A stretch of 64,000 bases of DNA, from positions 28,874-92,873 of the forward strand of contig CACECP010000004.1 in assembly GCA_902558095.1 (NCBI GenBank), read 5' to 3'. Below, piece after piece: positions 9,544 to 19,402 of this stretch (the stretch's first letter is position 1; each line of letters begins with the position of its first letter). This stretch comes from an uncultured SAR86 cluster bacterium (GTDB lineage Bacteria; Pseudomonadota; Gammaproteobacteria; Magnimaribacterales; D2472). The notes beneath the pieces are model-generated. The model did not search any database and was not told the origin of the DNA. It saw only the letters and a program-made list of their open reading frames with translations. The position numbers were made by a program, and so were the translations under genes.

Positions 9544-10917
9544 ATGGCGAATAATGAATTTGAAACAATCGTTAATAACTCTAAAGAAATTTCTTTAAAA
9601 TGGAGAGCTTTACCAGCTCCTCAAAGAGGAGAGTTTATAAGAAAATTTGGTGAAGAGCTTAGGCAGCAAAAGGAATCTTTAGCGCATATCATTACTAAAG
9701 AAGCCAGGAAAATAGGAACTGAATCACTGGGTGAAGTTCAAGAGGCTATAGATATGTGTGATTTTGCTGTTGGATTAAGCAGGCAGCTATATGGACTAAC
9801 CATGCCCAGCGAAAGACCTAACCATAGATTGCAAGAATTATGGCACCCTCTTGGAATAGTTGGATGTATAACCGCTTTTAACTTTCCTATGGCAGTTTTT
9901 GCATGGAACTTTTGTTTAGCTGCTGTTTGCGGTAATAGCATAATTTGGAAGCCCAGCCCTCATTCAAATGAATGTGCCAGAGGAATTAAAGAAGCTTGGG
10001 ATAAAGTAAGTGGAGATTTTTCTGATTTAATTCTCATCCTCGAGGGAGGCAATGAGGAGGCAGTTTCTATCTGTGAAGATAATCGAATTGCACTTGTATC
10101 TGCTACAGGTAGCACACAAATGGGAAAAGAGCTTGCTCCAATTGTTTCAGCGAGGCTAGGCAAACTTTTGCTAGAGCTTGGTGGCAATAATGCAGCAATT
10201 GTTTGTCCTTCAGCAGACTTAGACTTAACTATAAAAGGAATAGCTTTTTCTGCTTGTGGAACTTCTGGTCAAAGATGCACATCTCTTAGAAGACTATTTA
10301 TTCATCAAGATATCTATGATGATTGTGTTGAGAGGCTTAAAAAATGTTTTGATGACCTAATAATTGGCTGTCCAACAAAAGAAGATTCACAGATAGGACC
10401 ATTAATATCTGAAAGTAGTTATAACTCAATGCAACAAACTCTAGATTCACTAAAGAACAAGAATGTTAAAGTTCTTGGTGGCGAGAGATTACATATAGAA
10501 GATCCTAAAGAATATTACGTAAAGCCAGCCTTAGTTCTTGTTGAAAATATTGAAGATGAAATGTTGTCAGAAACCTTTGCTCCCATCTTATATGTTAAGA
10601 AATATAAAGATCTTAAAGATGCAATATCTATGCAAAATAATGTATCTCAAGGATTAAGTAGCTCAATTTTTACTAATGAAATGAGAGAATCTGAATTATT
10701 TTTAAGCGAGTCTGGAAGTGATTGTGGAATTGCAAATGTAAATATTGGTACAAGTGGAGCTGAAATTGGAGGTGCTTTTGGAGGCGAGAAAGATACTGGA
10801 GGAGGTAGAGAGTCTGGTTCTGATGCATGGAAAAATTATATGAGGAGAATGACTGCAACTATAAATTATGGTGATGAGTTACCTCTTGCTCAGGGGGTAG
10901 AGTTTGATGAAAGCTAA
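9544..10917 (+). CDS. Aldehyde dehydrogenase, ALDH7-like (alpha-aminoadipic semialdehyde dehydrogenase-like)
   Basis: ITAFNFPMAVFAWN, LELGGNNAAIV, GQRCTSLRR active-site Cys region. Confidence 0.8.
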   Translation: MANNEFETIVNNSKEISLKWRALPAPQRGEFIRKFGEELRQQKESLAHIITKEARKIGTESLGEVQEAIDMCDFAVGLSRQLYGLTMPSERPNHRLQELWHPLGIVGCITAFNFPMAVFAWNFCLAAVCGNSIIWKPSPHSNECARGIKEAWDKVSGDFSDLILILEGGNEEAVSICEDNRIALVSATGSTQMGKELAPIVSARLGKLLLELGGNNAAIVCPSADLDLTIKGIAFSACGTSGQRCTSLRRLFIHQDIYDDCVERLKKCFDDLIIGCPTKEDSQIGPLISESSYNSMQQTLDSLKNKNVKVLGGERLHIEDPKEYYVKPALVLVENIEDEMLSETFAPILYVKKYKDLKDAISMQNNVSQGLSSSIFTNEMRESELFLSESGSDCGIANVNIGTSGAEIGGAFGGEKDTGGGRESGSDAWKNYMRRMTATINYGDELPLAQGVEFDES

Positions 10918-11914
10918 AATAGCAATTGTTGGAAGTGGAAACATAGGATGGGCTTTAAGAAAGTTGTTGAAAGATGACTATGAAATTAGACAGGGAGACA
11001 TTAATGATGGCTTTGATGCTTCTGATATTTCTCAGGTAAAAGATTTTCTGAAGGATATTGATGCTGTAATTTCAGCAGGACCATTCGCAGTTAATAAAAA
11101 TATTGCAAAGATAGCTTCAGAAAAAGGCATAGGTTATTTTGATTTAACAGAGGATGTTGAAACAACAGAATATATAAAGTCTTTGGAATCTACAAATATT
11201 TTAATGCCACAATGCGGCCTGGCTCCTGGCGCTATAAATATATGTGCAGCTGGAATGATGAAACATTTTGATAGTGTTAATGAGGTAATGATGAGAGTCG
11301 GTGCTTTGCCTAGATTTACTACAAATGAAATGAGTTATTATCTGAGCTGGTCTACAAATGGACTAATCAATGAATACTGCAACGAAGCTGATGCAATATA
11401 TGAAGGCAAGGCAATAAAGGTAATGCCTTTAGAAGGAGCAGAAAAGATTGTGATTGATGGTGAAAGCTTTGAAGCATTTAATACGAGCGGAGGGTGCGCA
11501 ACTATGTGTGAGACCTATGAAAACAAAGTAGAAACCCTTTCTTACAAGACTATTAGATATCCAGGACACCTTAACCATATGAAGTTTTTATTCAATGACC
11601 TTCATCTTAAAAAGAATAAGGATGTTCTTGAAAAGCTATTTGATAAAGAAGTCCCAAGAACTAGAAACGATGTCATTATTTTCTTTGTTAAAGTAATAGG
11701 CTTAATTGATGGGGTCCTGCAAGAAAAAACATATTTGCGTAAGATATATGGAGATGAAAAATACAGTGCCATTCAATTAACAACCGCTTCTGGCGCATGC
11801 AGCGTATTAAAAATGTACCTAGATGGAAAAATTGGAAATAAAGGATTTATTAAGCAAGAATCGTTATCATGGGATGATTTTATTGAAAATAAATATGGCC
11901 AAGTATATGCTTAA
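10904..11914 (+). CDS. Saccharopine dehydrogenase-family protein (possible lysine 6-dehydrogenase)
   Basis: N-terminal GSGNIGWALRKLL Rossmann motif; AGPFAVNKNIAKIASEKGIGYFDLTED; overlaps ALDH by 14 nt. Confidence 0.7.
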   Translation: MMKAKIAIVGSGNIGWALRKLLKDDYEIRQGDINDGFDASDISQVKDFLKDIDAVISAGPFAVNKNIAKIASEKGIGYFDLTEDVETTEYIKSLESTNILMPQCGLAPGAINICAAGMMKHFDSVNEVMMRVGALPRFTTNEMSYYLSWSTNGLINEYCNEADAIYEGKAIKVMPLEGAEKIVIDGESFEAFNTSGGCATMCETYENKVETLSYKTIRYPGHLNHMKFLFNDLHLKKNKDVLEKLFDKEVPRTRNDVIIFFVKVIGLIDGVLQEKTYLRKIYGDEKYSAIQLTTASGACSVLKMYLDGKIGNKGFIKQESLSWDDFIENKYGQVYA

Positions 11915-11953
11915 CGTATTAGAATTAACAAATATTTAAAAAAATATATACAT

Positions 11954-12445
11954 ATGAACATTAAAATATTTTCTTCAGCTTTTATTTTATTAATTATGTT
12001 TTCTGGTTGTGCTCTTGTGACCGATGAGTATCAAGAAAATCAAAGGAAAGTTATTGCATATTTATTGGAAGACCTTCCTTTACCAGATGATGCCAAAATT
12101 GTTAAAACTCCGACAGTATTACTTGGAACAGGTGAAGCGATTTCAGGAAGAATTATTTTAACTTCAGGCTTTAGCCCAGCTGAAAATCTCATATTTTACG
12201 GGACTGAAACCCTTACAACTGGCTGGAAGTTAATTTCCTCAAAGGTTGGCGAAGAAATAACTCTTGTTTATTCAAAGTCTGGAAGGTTTGCAACAATATA
12301 TATTGCACCTAGAGGCACTGTCACAGGGTTTATTGTCGGCGACTATGGAAGCGATATCGATATTTCTGTGGTACATCCTGAAGCTATTGATATTCAGAAC
12401 CCATATGAGGATCTTAATTACGAGAATCTGCCCGAAAGCCCGTAG
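11954..12445 (+). CDS. Lipoprotein, hypothetical
   Basis: Lipobox FSGC after hydrophobic signal. Confidence 0.6.
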   Translation: MNIKIFSSAFILLIMFSGCALVTDEYQENQRKVIAYLLEDLPLPDDAKIVKTPTVLLGTGEAISGRIILTSGFSPAENLIFYGTETLTTGWKLISSKVGEEITLVYSKSGRFATIYIAPRGTVTGFIVGDYGSDIDISVVHPEAIDIQNPYEDLNYENLPESP

Positions 12446-12459
12446 CAAACCCTTAACCA

Positions 12460-13152
12460 ATGATTGATTTTAGGCTTTCGAGCCCATCTCATATTATTTT
12501 TACTATTATTTGTATAGCAATGATTGTTATTCTGCCAAGACTTTTTATAAATAAGAGCAGCTCAAGCAAGAATATGTTAATTTTTGCCATTATTGTTTTA
12601 ATTCTTACTAATCAGAGCCTAGATTTTTATCGAGAAGGATATGGAATAGGCAATTGGAAACTAGGACTCCCACTTCATTTGTGTGACTTTTCTTCTGCTT
12701 CAATAATTATATATTTCTTCACAAAAAGGAGGGAATTCTTTTTGTTTGCTTTTTTTGCTGGAATTTCAGGTGCAGGCATGGCCATATTAACTCCAGATGT
12801 TAAGTATTCATTTCCTCATATTGATTATTTAAGACACATGATAGGACACTCAATGATTCTCCTTGGAGTTGCTTATGCAATTATTATTGATAATCAGAGG
12901 CCGCAACTAAAAGATGTTCATAGAGTATTGGGTGTTTTGTCTGTATTTTTATTGTTAATGTATCCTATTAATAACTTATTAGGATCTCCCGCTAATTACT
13001 GGTATGTATCTGAAAAACCTCCAGGCTTTAATGTAACTGACCTAATGCGTGATGCTCCATATCATATGATCGATATTTATATACTTACAGTGGTTATCTG
13101 TTATTTAATATATTTACCATATTTCATTAAAGATAAAATTGCTCAAAAATAA
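12460..13152 (+). CDS. TIGR02206/YwaF-like integral membrane protein
   Basis: Multiple TM segments, LPLHLCDFSS and IGHSMILLGVAYAI motifs. Confidence 0.7.
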   Translation: MIDFRLSSPSHIIFTIICIAMIVILPRLFINKSSSSKNMLIFAIIVLILTNQSLDFYREGYGIGNWKLGLPLHLCDFSSASIIIYFFTKRREFFLFAFFAGISGAGMAILTPDVKYSFPHIDYLRHMIGHSMILLGVAYAIIIDNQRPQLKDVHRVLGVLSVFLLLMYPINNLLGSPANYWYVSEKPPGFNVTDLMRDAPYHMIDIYILTVVICYLIYLPYFIKDKIAQK

Positions 13153-13157
13153 ATTTT

Positions 13158-13760
13158 ATGGTCAGCGCATCTAACAAGCAAATCCCTAAAAGCTTCAGGG
13201 CAAATAGATCAAAATTTCTTCAATGGTTAGGAAGAGCTGTGCTGAGTTTTTTCGGCTGGAAAGTTAAAGGTGGTATAGAAGAAAAACATAACGACAAAAG
13301 GTTAGTTGTTCTTATTGCTCCTCATACATCAAATTGGGATGGAATTTTTGGAGTTGCTGCACTTGCTGGACTTGATGCAAAGATAACTTTTATTGGAAAA
13401 CATACTGCTTTTAAATATGGTCTTGGGGCATTTTTAAGATATATGGGAGGAATACCAGTTGATAGGTCTAGGCCCGGAGGCATCATCCAACATGCCATCG
13501 ATCAAATAAAAGAAATCGATGGCTCATTAATTGCTATATCTCCAGAAGGCACTAGATCAAAAGTAAAAGAATGGAAAACAGGCTTTCTTCGAATTGCTAA
13601 AGAGATGAATGCTGAAATTGTTCCGGCTTCTTTAGATTATTCTAAAAAAGAGATCCTCCTTGGGAAAGTTTTTAGACTTTCAGGAGATAATCAAAAGGAT
13701 ATTTTAGATTTAAAGAAATATTACAGCGTATTCAAACCAAAGCATCCTGAAAAATACTAA
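13158..13760 (+). CDS. 1-acyl-sn-glycerol-3-phosphate acyltransferase-like protein
   Basis: APHTSNWDG (HX4D), ISPEGTRS motif. Confidence 0.85.
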   Translation: MVSASNKQIPKSFRANRSKFLQWLGRAVLSFFGWKVKGGIEEKHNDKRLVVLIAPHTSNWDGIFGVAALAGLDAKITFIGKHTAFKYGLGAFLRYMGGIPVDRSRPGGIIQHAIDQIKEIDGSLIAISPEGTRSKVKEWKTGFLRIAKEMNAEIVPASLDYSKKEILLGKVFRLSGDNQKDILDLKKYYSVFKPKHPEKY

Positions 13761-15583
13761 CCTCTAGATTCTTCAATCATTTTCTCTACCATCTCTTCAA
13801 CTATAAAAAGAGGAGGGTTTCCGTGATCAAGAACAGCAGAATGAAAATCTTTTATATTAAACTTATCGCCCAGCTCTTTCTTTGCTTTTTCTCTTAACTC
13901 TAAGATTTTAATCATTCCAACTTTGTAACTAAGAGCTTGCCCTGGCCATACAATATATCTTTCAATCTCAACTCTTACTTCTGTATCTGACAATCCAGTA
14001 TTAGCTTTCATATATTCCATAGCCTCTTCACGAGTCCATTTTTTATAATGCATGCCAGTATCAACCACTAATCTTATAGCTCTAAATAGCTCACTCTGTA
14101 AGATGCCTAGTTCATCATATGGATCTTCTGCAAGGCCAACTTCAAGAGCAAGCCTTTCTGCGTAAAGAGCCCAGCCTTCAGAGAAAGCCGACGTAAAATA
14201 TCCAAATCTTCTATAAAGTGTCAGATCCTCATTCTCAAGAGAATGTGCTATTTGATGATGGTGACCAGGTGTTGCTTCATGATAAGTTAACGTTCTCATA
14301 GTGTATTTTGGTGTTTGTTTTATGTCATATAAATTTGCATAAAATACCCCTGGACGACTTCCATCAAGAGCAGGGGGCTGATAATAACCTCTAGCGGCAG
14401 TTTGCTCTGAGTATTCTGGCACTACTTTTACTATGACTTCAGATTTTGGCATTGTATGAAAATAATCTGTCATTACTTTTATTGCCTCATTCATCATTTC
14501 TGTATAGTCACTTACTACAATTTCTTTTCTATTGGGTGTGTCTTCATACAAAAATTGTGGATCTTCATTAAGCTCATTCATGAGTTCTCCTACAGTTTTG
14601 TTTTTGTCATAGCCTAGCTCTGTAAGAATTTCTCTCATTCTTGAAGATATTCTATTTACTTCTTTAAGACCCATTTGATGAATTTCTTCTGGCGAATAGT
14701 CGGTTGTTGTATAAGTTCTTATTCTTAGTTTGTAATATTCATCACCGTTTGGTTGAGACCAAATGCCATGATTTTTATTTGCATATCGCTTGGTTCTCAT
14801 CATGAAATCTTTAAGAGTTCTAAAACCGGGCGTTACGCTTTCGTCTATGGCATTTTTAATTTGAAGTTCAAATTGTTTTTCTTTATCTTGATCTAGATTT
14901 AGCTCTTTAACCTTTTTTAAGAATTGAGTATAAAGCGGATGCTCATTGTAATCATAGCTAATAAATTCACTTAACTGATTTATGACATGATCATAAACAA
15001 ATTCAGGAGGAAAAATACCAGCATCAGCTTGATCTTCAAGATCAGCAAGAACTCCCTCATAAACTTTCTTTATTAAATTTGCTCTTTTAATAAAATCTTC
15101 AGCTTCAGATTCATTTCTAATAGGGTGCATGTTGCTCAAAAATTCTATTGTATTTAAATGTATTCCACCAATTTGATTTAATGGATAATCATGATGAGGA
15201 AACTCCTTTAGCTCTTTTAAATTATTTTCATAATCAAATATGGCAATTTTTTTTGTATTTTTTTGGACGTCTGTAAGCCTAGAGTCTTTATATTTGTATA
15301 GAGTTTTAATTGATTTCTCAAGACTTTCAATTTCTTCATTTATATCATCATCGCTCGGAATAGTTAGTCTTGAATTATGCTTAGTGATCCAATTAAATCT
15401 ATCAAATATTCCTATGTAAGTTAATGCTTCAGGTGAATCAATAAGGTCAACAACAAGCTCTTTGCCTAAAAAATGATCTATAGAAAAAGGCTTCATCAGA
15501 AATAGATTCACAAGATATAGCGAAGAGATGCCAACGATTAAGATAAAAAATCTTTTGACGTACTTAAGTATTTTTTTAATCAT
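13757..15583 (-). CDS. DUF885 family (M32-like) metallopeptidase-related protein
   Basis: TYHEATPGHHHQIAHS and FSEGWALYAERL motifs. Confidence 0.85.
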   Translation of the reverse strand: MIKKILKYVKRFFILIVGISSLYLVNLFLMKPFSIDHFLGKELVVDLIDSPEALTYIGIFDRFNWITKHNSRLTIPSDDDINEEIESLEKSIKTLYKYKDSRLTDVQKNTKKIAIFDYENNLKELKEFPHHDYPLNQIGGIHLNTIEFLSNMHPIRNESEAEDFIKRANLIKKVYEGVLADLEDQADAGIFPPEFVYDHVINQLSEFISYDYNEHPLYTQFLKKVKELNLDQDKEKQFELQIKNAIDESVTPGFRTLKDFMMRTKRYANKNHGIWSQPNGDEYYKLRIRTYTTTDYSPEEIHQMGLKEVNRISSRMREILTELGYDKNKTVGELMNELNEDPQFLYEDTPNRKEIVVSDYTEMMNEAIKVMTDYFHTMPKSEVIVKVVPEYSEQTAARGYYQPPALDGSRPGVFYANLYDIKQTPKYTMRTLTYHEATPGHHHQIAHSLENEDLTLYRRFGYFTSAFSEGWALYAERLALEVGLAEDPYDELGILQSELFRAIRLVVDTGMHYKKWTREEAMEYMKANTGLSDTEVRVEIERYIVWPGQALSYKVGMIKILELREKAKKELGDKFNIKDFHSAVLDHGNPPLFIVEEMVEKMIEESRG

Positions 15584-15615
15584 GATAAAATTCCATATAG
15601 TTATTATTAAGTATT

Positions 15616-16308
15616 ATGTCAGAAAAAATAGCCACACTTAAGAAGGAAGGGGATATCTCCATAATTACTCTGGATGATGGAAAAGCTAATGTTTTTTCAT
15701 CAAAAATGTCACAACAGGTAAATGATTGCTTAGATCAAGTTGAAACAGAAAAGGGCTGTCTTATCATTACCGGTAAAGAGGGCATGTTCTCAGCTGGTCT
15801 TGACCTAAAAACAATCCAAAGCGGTGATATGGATAAAATTCTTGAAATGTCTTCAAACGCCTTTAAGTTACTTGCAAGGATATTTTCTTTCCCACGACCC
15901 GTAATAGCAGCATGTTCTGGTCATGGTATCGCACTTGGAACATTTTTAATATGTTGTTGTGATTATAGAATAGGCGTGAAAGGCGACTTTATGCTTGGAG
16001 CAAATGAGATGAGAACAAATATGGTAATACCTACTCCAATCTTAGAATTAATAAAATTTAGAGTTAATAATTCTCATAAATACAGAGCTGTTCTAGGGGC
16101 AGAAATGTATACTTTAGAACAAGCCAATGAAGCAGGCTTAATGGATGAGGTTGTAAATGCAAAGAATCTAATGAATGTAGCTATGGAAAAAGCCAAGGAT
16201 TTAGCAAGTATGGGCCATCCAAGTTATACCTTAACAAAAGAACTTTTTATTGCAGAGCCTATGTCTAAAATTAATGAAGCTATGAAGGAGTATGAAAAAA
16301 ACAGCTGA
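15616..16308 (+). CDS. Crotonase/enoyl-CoA hydratase family protein
   Basis: GMFSAGLDLKTI, ACSGHGIALGTFLICCCDYRI. Confidence 0.85.
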   Translation: MSEKIATLKKEGDISIITLDDGKANVFSSKMSQQVNDCLDQVETEKGCLIITGKEGMFSAGLDLKTIQSGDMDKILEMSSNAFKLLARIFSFPRPVIAACSGHGIALGTFLICCCDYRIGVKGDFMLGANEMRTNMVIPTPILELIKFRVNNSHKYRAVLGAEMYTLEQANEAGLMDEVVNAKNLMNVAMEKAKDLASMGHPSYTLTKELFIAEPMSKINEAMKEYEKNS

Positions 16309-16323
16309 TAAAGATATTCGCTA

Positions 16324-16839
16324 GTGAAAGAAAAAGTCGAATATAACATTCATAAATTTTCTAATTCAGTAGATTCAGATATTATTGAACAAATATATGC
16401 TCTCAATCAAGAGAACACTCCAGAAGTTGGTAGTTTATCTTCAATAAAAGATTTACAAAACCTAATTAGGTTAAGCTCAATAAATTATTATGTTATTTCC
16501 CAAGATAAAATTATTGGTTTCATAATATGTTTTAGAGAACATTCCACCTACGACTCTGAGAACTACAAATTTTTTAGCAAAGAAGAAAGAAACTTTTTAT
16601 ATGTTGATAGGATTGCAATAAGTCATAAATATAGAAGATTTGGAATTGGAAAAAATCTTTACCTAAAAATAGAGCAAATGGCAGTTAGTAATAATTTACC
16701 AATATGTTGTGAGGTAAACACAGACCCTTTGAATGAGATATCAATAAAATTTCATAAAGATTTTGGATTTTCTGAAATTGGAAATCGTAAATTTAAAGAT
16801 CACTCTGTCGCATATTTTAAGAAACTATGTGAATATTAG
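16324..16839 (+). CDS. GNAT family N-acetyltransferase
   Basis: VDRIAISHKYRRFGIGKNLYLKIEQMA acetyl-CoA-binding motif. Confidence 0.8.
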   Translation: MKEKVEYNIHKFSNSVDSDIIEQIYALNQENTPEVGSLSSIKDLQNLIRLSSINYYVISQDKIIGFIICFREHSTYDSENYKFFSKEERNFLYVDRIAISHKYRRFGIGKNLYLKIEQMAVSNNLPICCEVNTDPLNEISIKFHKDFGFSEIGNRKFKDHSVAYFKKLCEY

Positions 16840-16912
16840 AGCGCTATAAACATATTAAACTATTTCCAATATATTATTATTTAATGACCAATTTATTTAT
16901 AATCTTTCAATT

Positions 16913-18226
16913 ATGAAAAAATTTATTACATTTTTGATACTAATTTCCTCAACAAATGTCATGGCTGATCTAAAAGGTAATTTAGATAAAGATATCGATG
17001 AGCTTATGGTAAAAGTGATTGAGTGGCGTCATGATATTCATGAAAATCCAGAGCTTGGTAACAGGGAGTTTAGAACATCAAAAAAAATAGAAGATCACTT
17101 AAGATCACTTGGAATAAAAGTTGAAACAAAAATCGCTTACACTGGAGTTGTTGGCATTTTAGAAGGCGACCTGCCAGGACCTACTATGGCTTTAAGGGCC
17201 GACATGGATGCGTTGCCTGTAGAAGAAAAAACTGGGCTTCCATTTGCTTCGAAAGTTAGAACTACATACCTTGGAAATGATGTTGGGGTTATGCATGCAT
17301 GTGGACATGATGCTCATGTTGCAATTTTAATGGGAGTTGCAGAATTCTTAGCAAAAAATAAATCTTCATTAAAAGGTAAGGTAATGTTTATTTTTCAACC
17401 TGCTGAAGAAGGCCCTCCCGAAGGAGAGGGTGGCGGTGCTGAAATGATGCTAGCTGAAGGTATTTTTGATAGATATAAACCAGAAGTTATATTTGGTTTG
17501 CATGTTACAAATATTCCAAATGGAGTTCTTTCAGTAAAATCTGGTCCTGCTTTGGCAGCAGCATCAGCATATAGAATTAAAATAAAAGGCGTTCAAACAC
17601 ATGGATCTACGCCATGGTCTGGTATTGATCCTATAATGGCAACAGCAGAGCTAATCGAAGCCTTAAACACGATTGTTAGCAGAAGAATAAATATTATTAA
17701 TAATCCAGCAGTTGTCTCTGTTGGATTAGTAAAAGCAGGAACAAGGAATAATATAATTCCAGAAGATGCAGAAATCATGGGCACAATAAGAACTTTTGAT
17801 CCTGAATTAAGAAAAGAGGTCTATAAGGAAATAGAGCAAATAGCAAAAGGAGTTGCAGTTGGAACTGGGACTGACATAACTGTTGAGTTTGACGTGGGAG
17901 GCTTCTATCCAGTTACATATAATGCTCCAGAATTAGTTGATTCAATGAAAGAGTCTCTTATGAAAGCCTCACCAGGAAAATTTTATGAATCAAATATACC
18001 AGTTACTGGAGCAGAAGATTTTTCATATTTTTCTCAGGAAATACCAGGGATGTATTTTTGGTTAGGTATTAATAAGCCAGGTGTTGGTTTAGAATCAGCT
18101 AACTTTGGAGAAAGGACAGATGTTGCAGGGAATCATTCACCATATTTTTATGTTGATGATTCTGCTTTAGATGAGGGAGTAAAAGCCTTTGTTTATTTGA
18201 TAGACGACTATCCAACAAAATTTTAA
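16913..18226 (+). CDS. M20 family amidohydrolase/carboxypeptidase, exported
   Basis: RADMDALPVEEKTGLPF, HACGHDAH, FQPAEEGP; signal peptide. Confidence 0.9.
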   Translation: MKKFITFLILISSTNVMADLKGNLDKDIDELMVKVIEWRHDIHENPELGNREFRTSKKIEDHLRSLGIKVETKIAYTGVVGILEGDLPGPTMALRADMDALPVEEKTGLPFASKVRTTYLGNDVGVMHACGHDAHVAILMGVAEFLAKNKSSLKGKVMFIFQPAEEGPPEGEGGGAEMMLAEGIFDRYKPEVIFGLHVTNIPNGVLSVKSGPALAAASAYRIKIKGVQTHGSTPWSGIDPIMATAELIEALNTIVSRRINIINNPAVVSVGLVKAGTRNNIIPEDAEIMGTIRTFDPELRKEVYKEIEQIAKGVAVGTGTDITVEFDVGGFYPVTYNAPELVDSMKESLMKASPGKFYESNIPVTGAEDFSYFSQEIPGMYFWLGINKPGVGLESANFGERTDVAGNHSPYFYVDDSALDEGVKAFVYLIDDYPTKF

Positions 18227-18253
18227 AAAAATAATTTACTAAGGAGTTTTAAA

Positions 18254-19228
18254 TTGGCTATACATAAACATATCGAAGACAATATTTCTATACCAGTAAT
18301 CGGTGCACCACTTTTTTTGGTCTCTGGTCCAGATTTGGTGATTGCACAATGTAAGGCTGGAATAATTGGATCTTTCCCTGCCTTAAATGCAAGGCCTCAG
18401 CATGTTCTTGAAGAATGGATTATAAGAATTAAGACTGAATTAGCTCAATATCAAGAAGAAAATCCTGATGCAAAAGTTGCTCCTTTTGCAGTTAATCAGA
18501 TCTGTCATGGATCTAATGACAGACTGATGCAAGATATGGAGACATGTGTTAAACATGAAGTTCCAATAATAATTACTTCATTAAGGCCGCCAGCTGAGGT
18601 TGTAGAGGCAGCTCATAGCTATGGCGGGCTTGTATATCATGATGTTATTAGCGTAAGGCATGCAAAAAAAGCTGCTGAACAAGGTGTAGACGGTTTGATT
18701 TTAGTTTGTGCAGGTGCTGGAGGCCATGCAGGTGCATTATCTCCATTTGCTTTACTTAGAGAAGTCAAAAAATGGTTTGATGGTACAGTAATATTATCTG
18801 GATCAATTGGTGATGGACACGCAGTTGCCTCTGCAATTGCTCTTGGAGCAGACTTTGCATATCTAGGCACTAGATTTATTGCAACAGAAGAAGCTAATGC
18901 AGATCCTGAGTATAAAAGAATGTTAGAAGCAAGCGCTGCCGAAGATATTGTTTACTCCTCATTATTTACAGGTGTTCATGGCAATTATTTAAAACCATCT
19001 ATCAAGAATGCTGGATTGGATCCTGATAATTTACCAGATGCTGATAAGTCCTCAATGAACTTTGGATCAGGAGGAAACACTGATTCAAAAGCATGGAAGG
19101 ATATATGGGGCTCTGGTCAAGGCATTGGGAACATAAAAGACTCACCTTCTGTAGCAGAGCTTGTTGGCAGAATAGAGGCTGAATATAAAACTGCCTTTGA
19201 AGATTTTAAAGCAAAGATTATCGGATAA
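18254..19228 (+). CDS. Nitronate monooxygenase family protein
   Basis: TTG start; VCAGAGGHAG and DFAYLGTRFIATEEA motifs. Confidence 0.85.
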   Translation: MAIHKHIEDNISIPVIGAPLFLVSGPDLVIAQCKAGIIGSFPALNARPQHVLEEWIIRIKTELAQYQEENPDAKVAPFAVNQICHGSNDRLMQDMETCVKHEVPIIITSLRPPAEVVEAAHSYGGLVYHDVISVRHAKKAAEQGVDGLILVCAGAGGHAGALSPFALLREVKKWFDGTVILSGSIGDGHAVASAIALGADFAYLGTRFIATEEANADPEYKRMLEASAAEDIVYSSLFTGVHGNYLKPSIKNAGLDPDNLPDADKSSMNFGSGGNTDSKAWKDIWGSGQGIGNIKDSPSVAELVGRIEAEYKTAFEDFKAKIIG

Positions 19229-19234
19229 AACTTT

Positions 19235-19402
19235 ATGATAGAAGTTGTGATTTTAATATCAATAATGTGGGTTGTTATGACAGCTATATTTTTTTTCTTA
19301 TTAAGCAAAAATGAAGGCACAAAAGGCATAACTTCAGAATACTTTACTAAAGATGGAGTCAAAAGGACTGCTAAAAAAGAGAGAGAAGATTATATAGTAT
19401 GA
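19235..19402 (+). CDS. Small single-pass membrane protein (55 aa)
   Basis: Translated by eye: MIEVVILISIMWVVMTAIFFFLLSKNEGTKGITSEYFTKDGVKRTAKKEREDYIV; ATGA overlap with the next gene at 19399. Confidence 0.55.
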   Translation: MIEVVILISIMWVVMTAIFFFLLSKNEGTKGITSEYFTKDGVKRTAKKEREDYIV

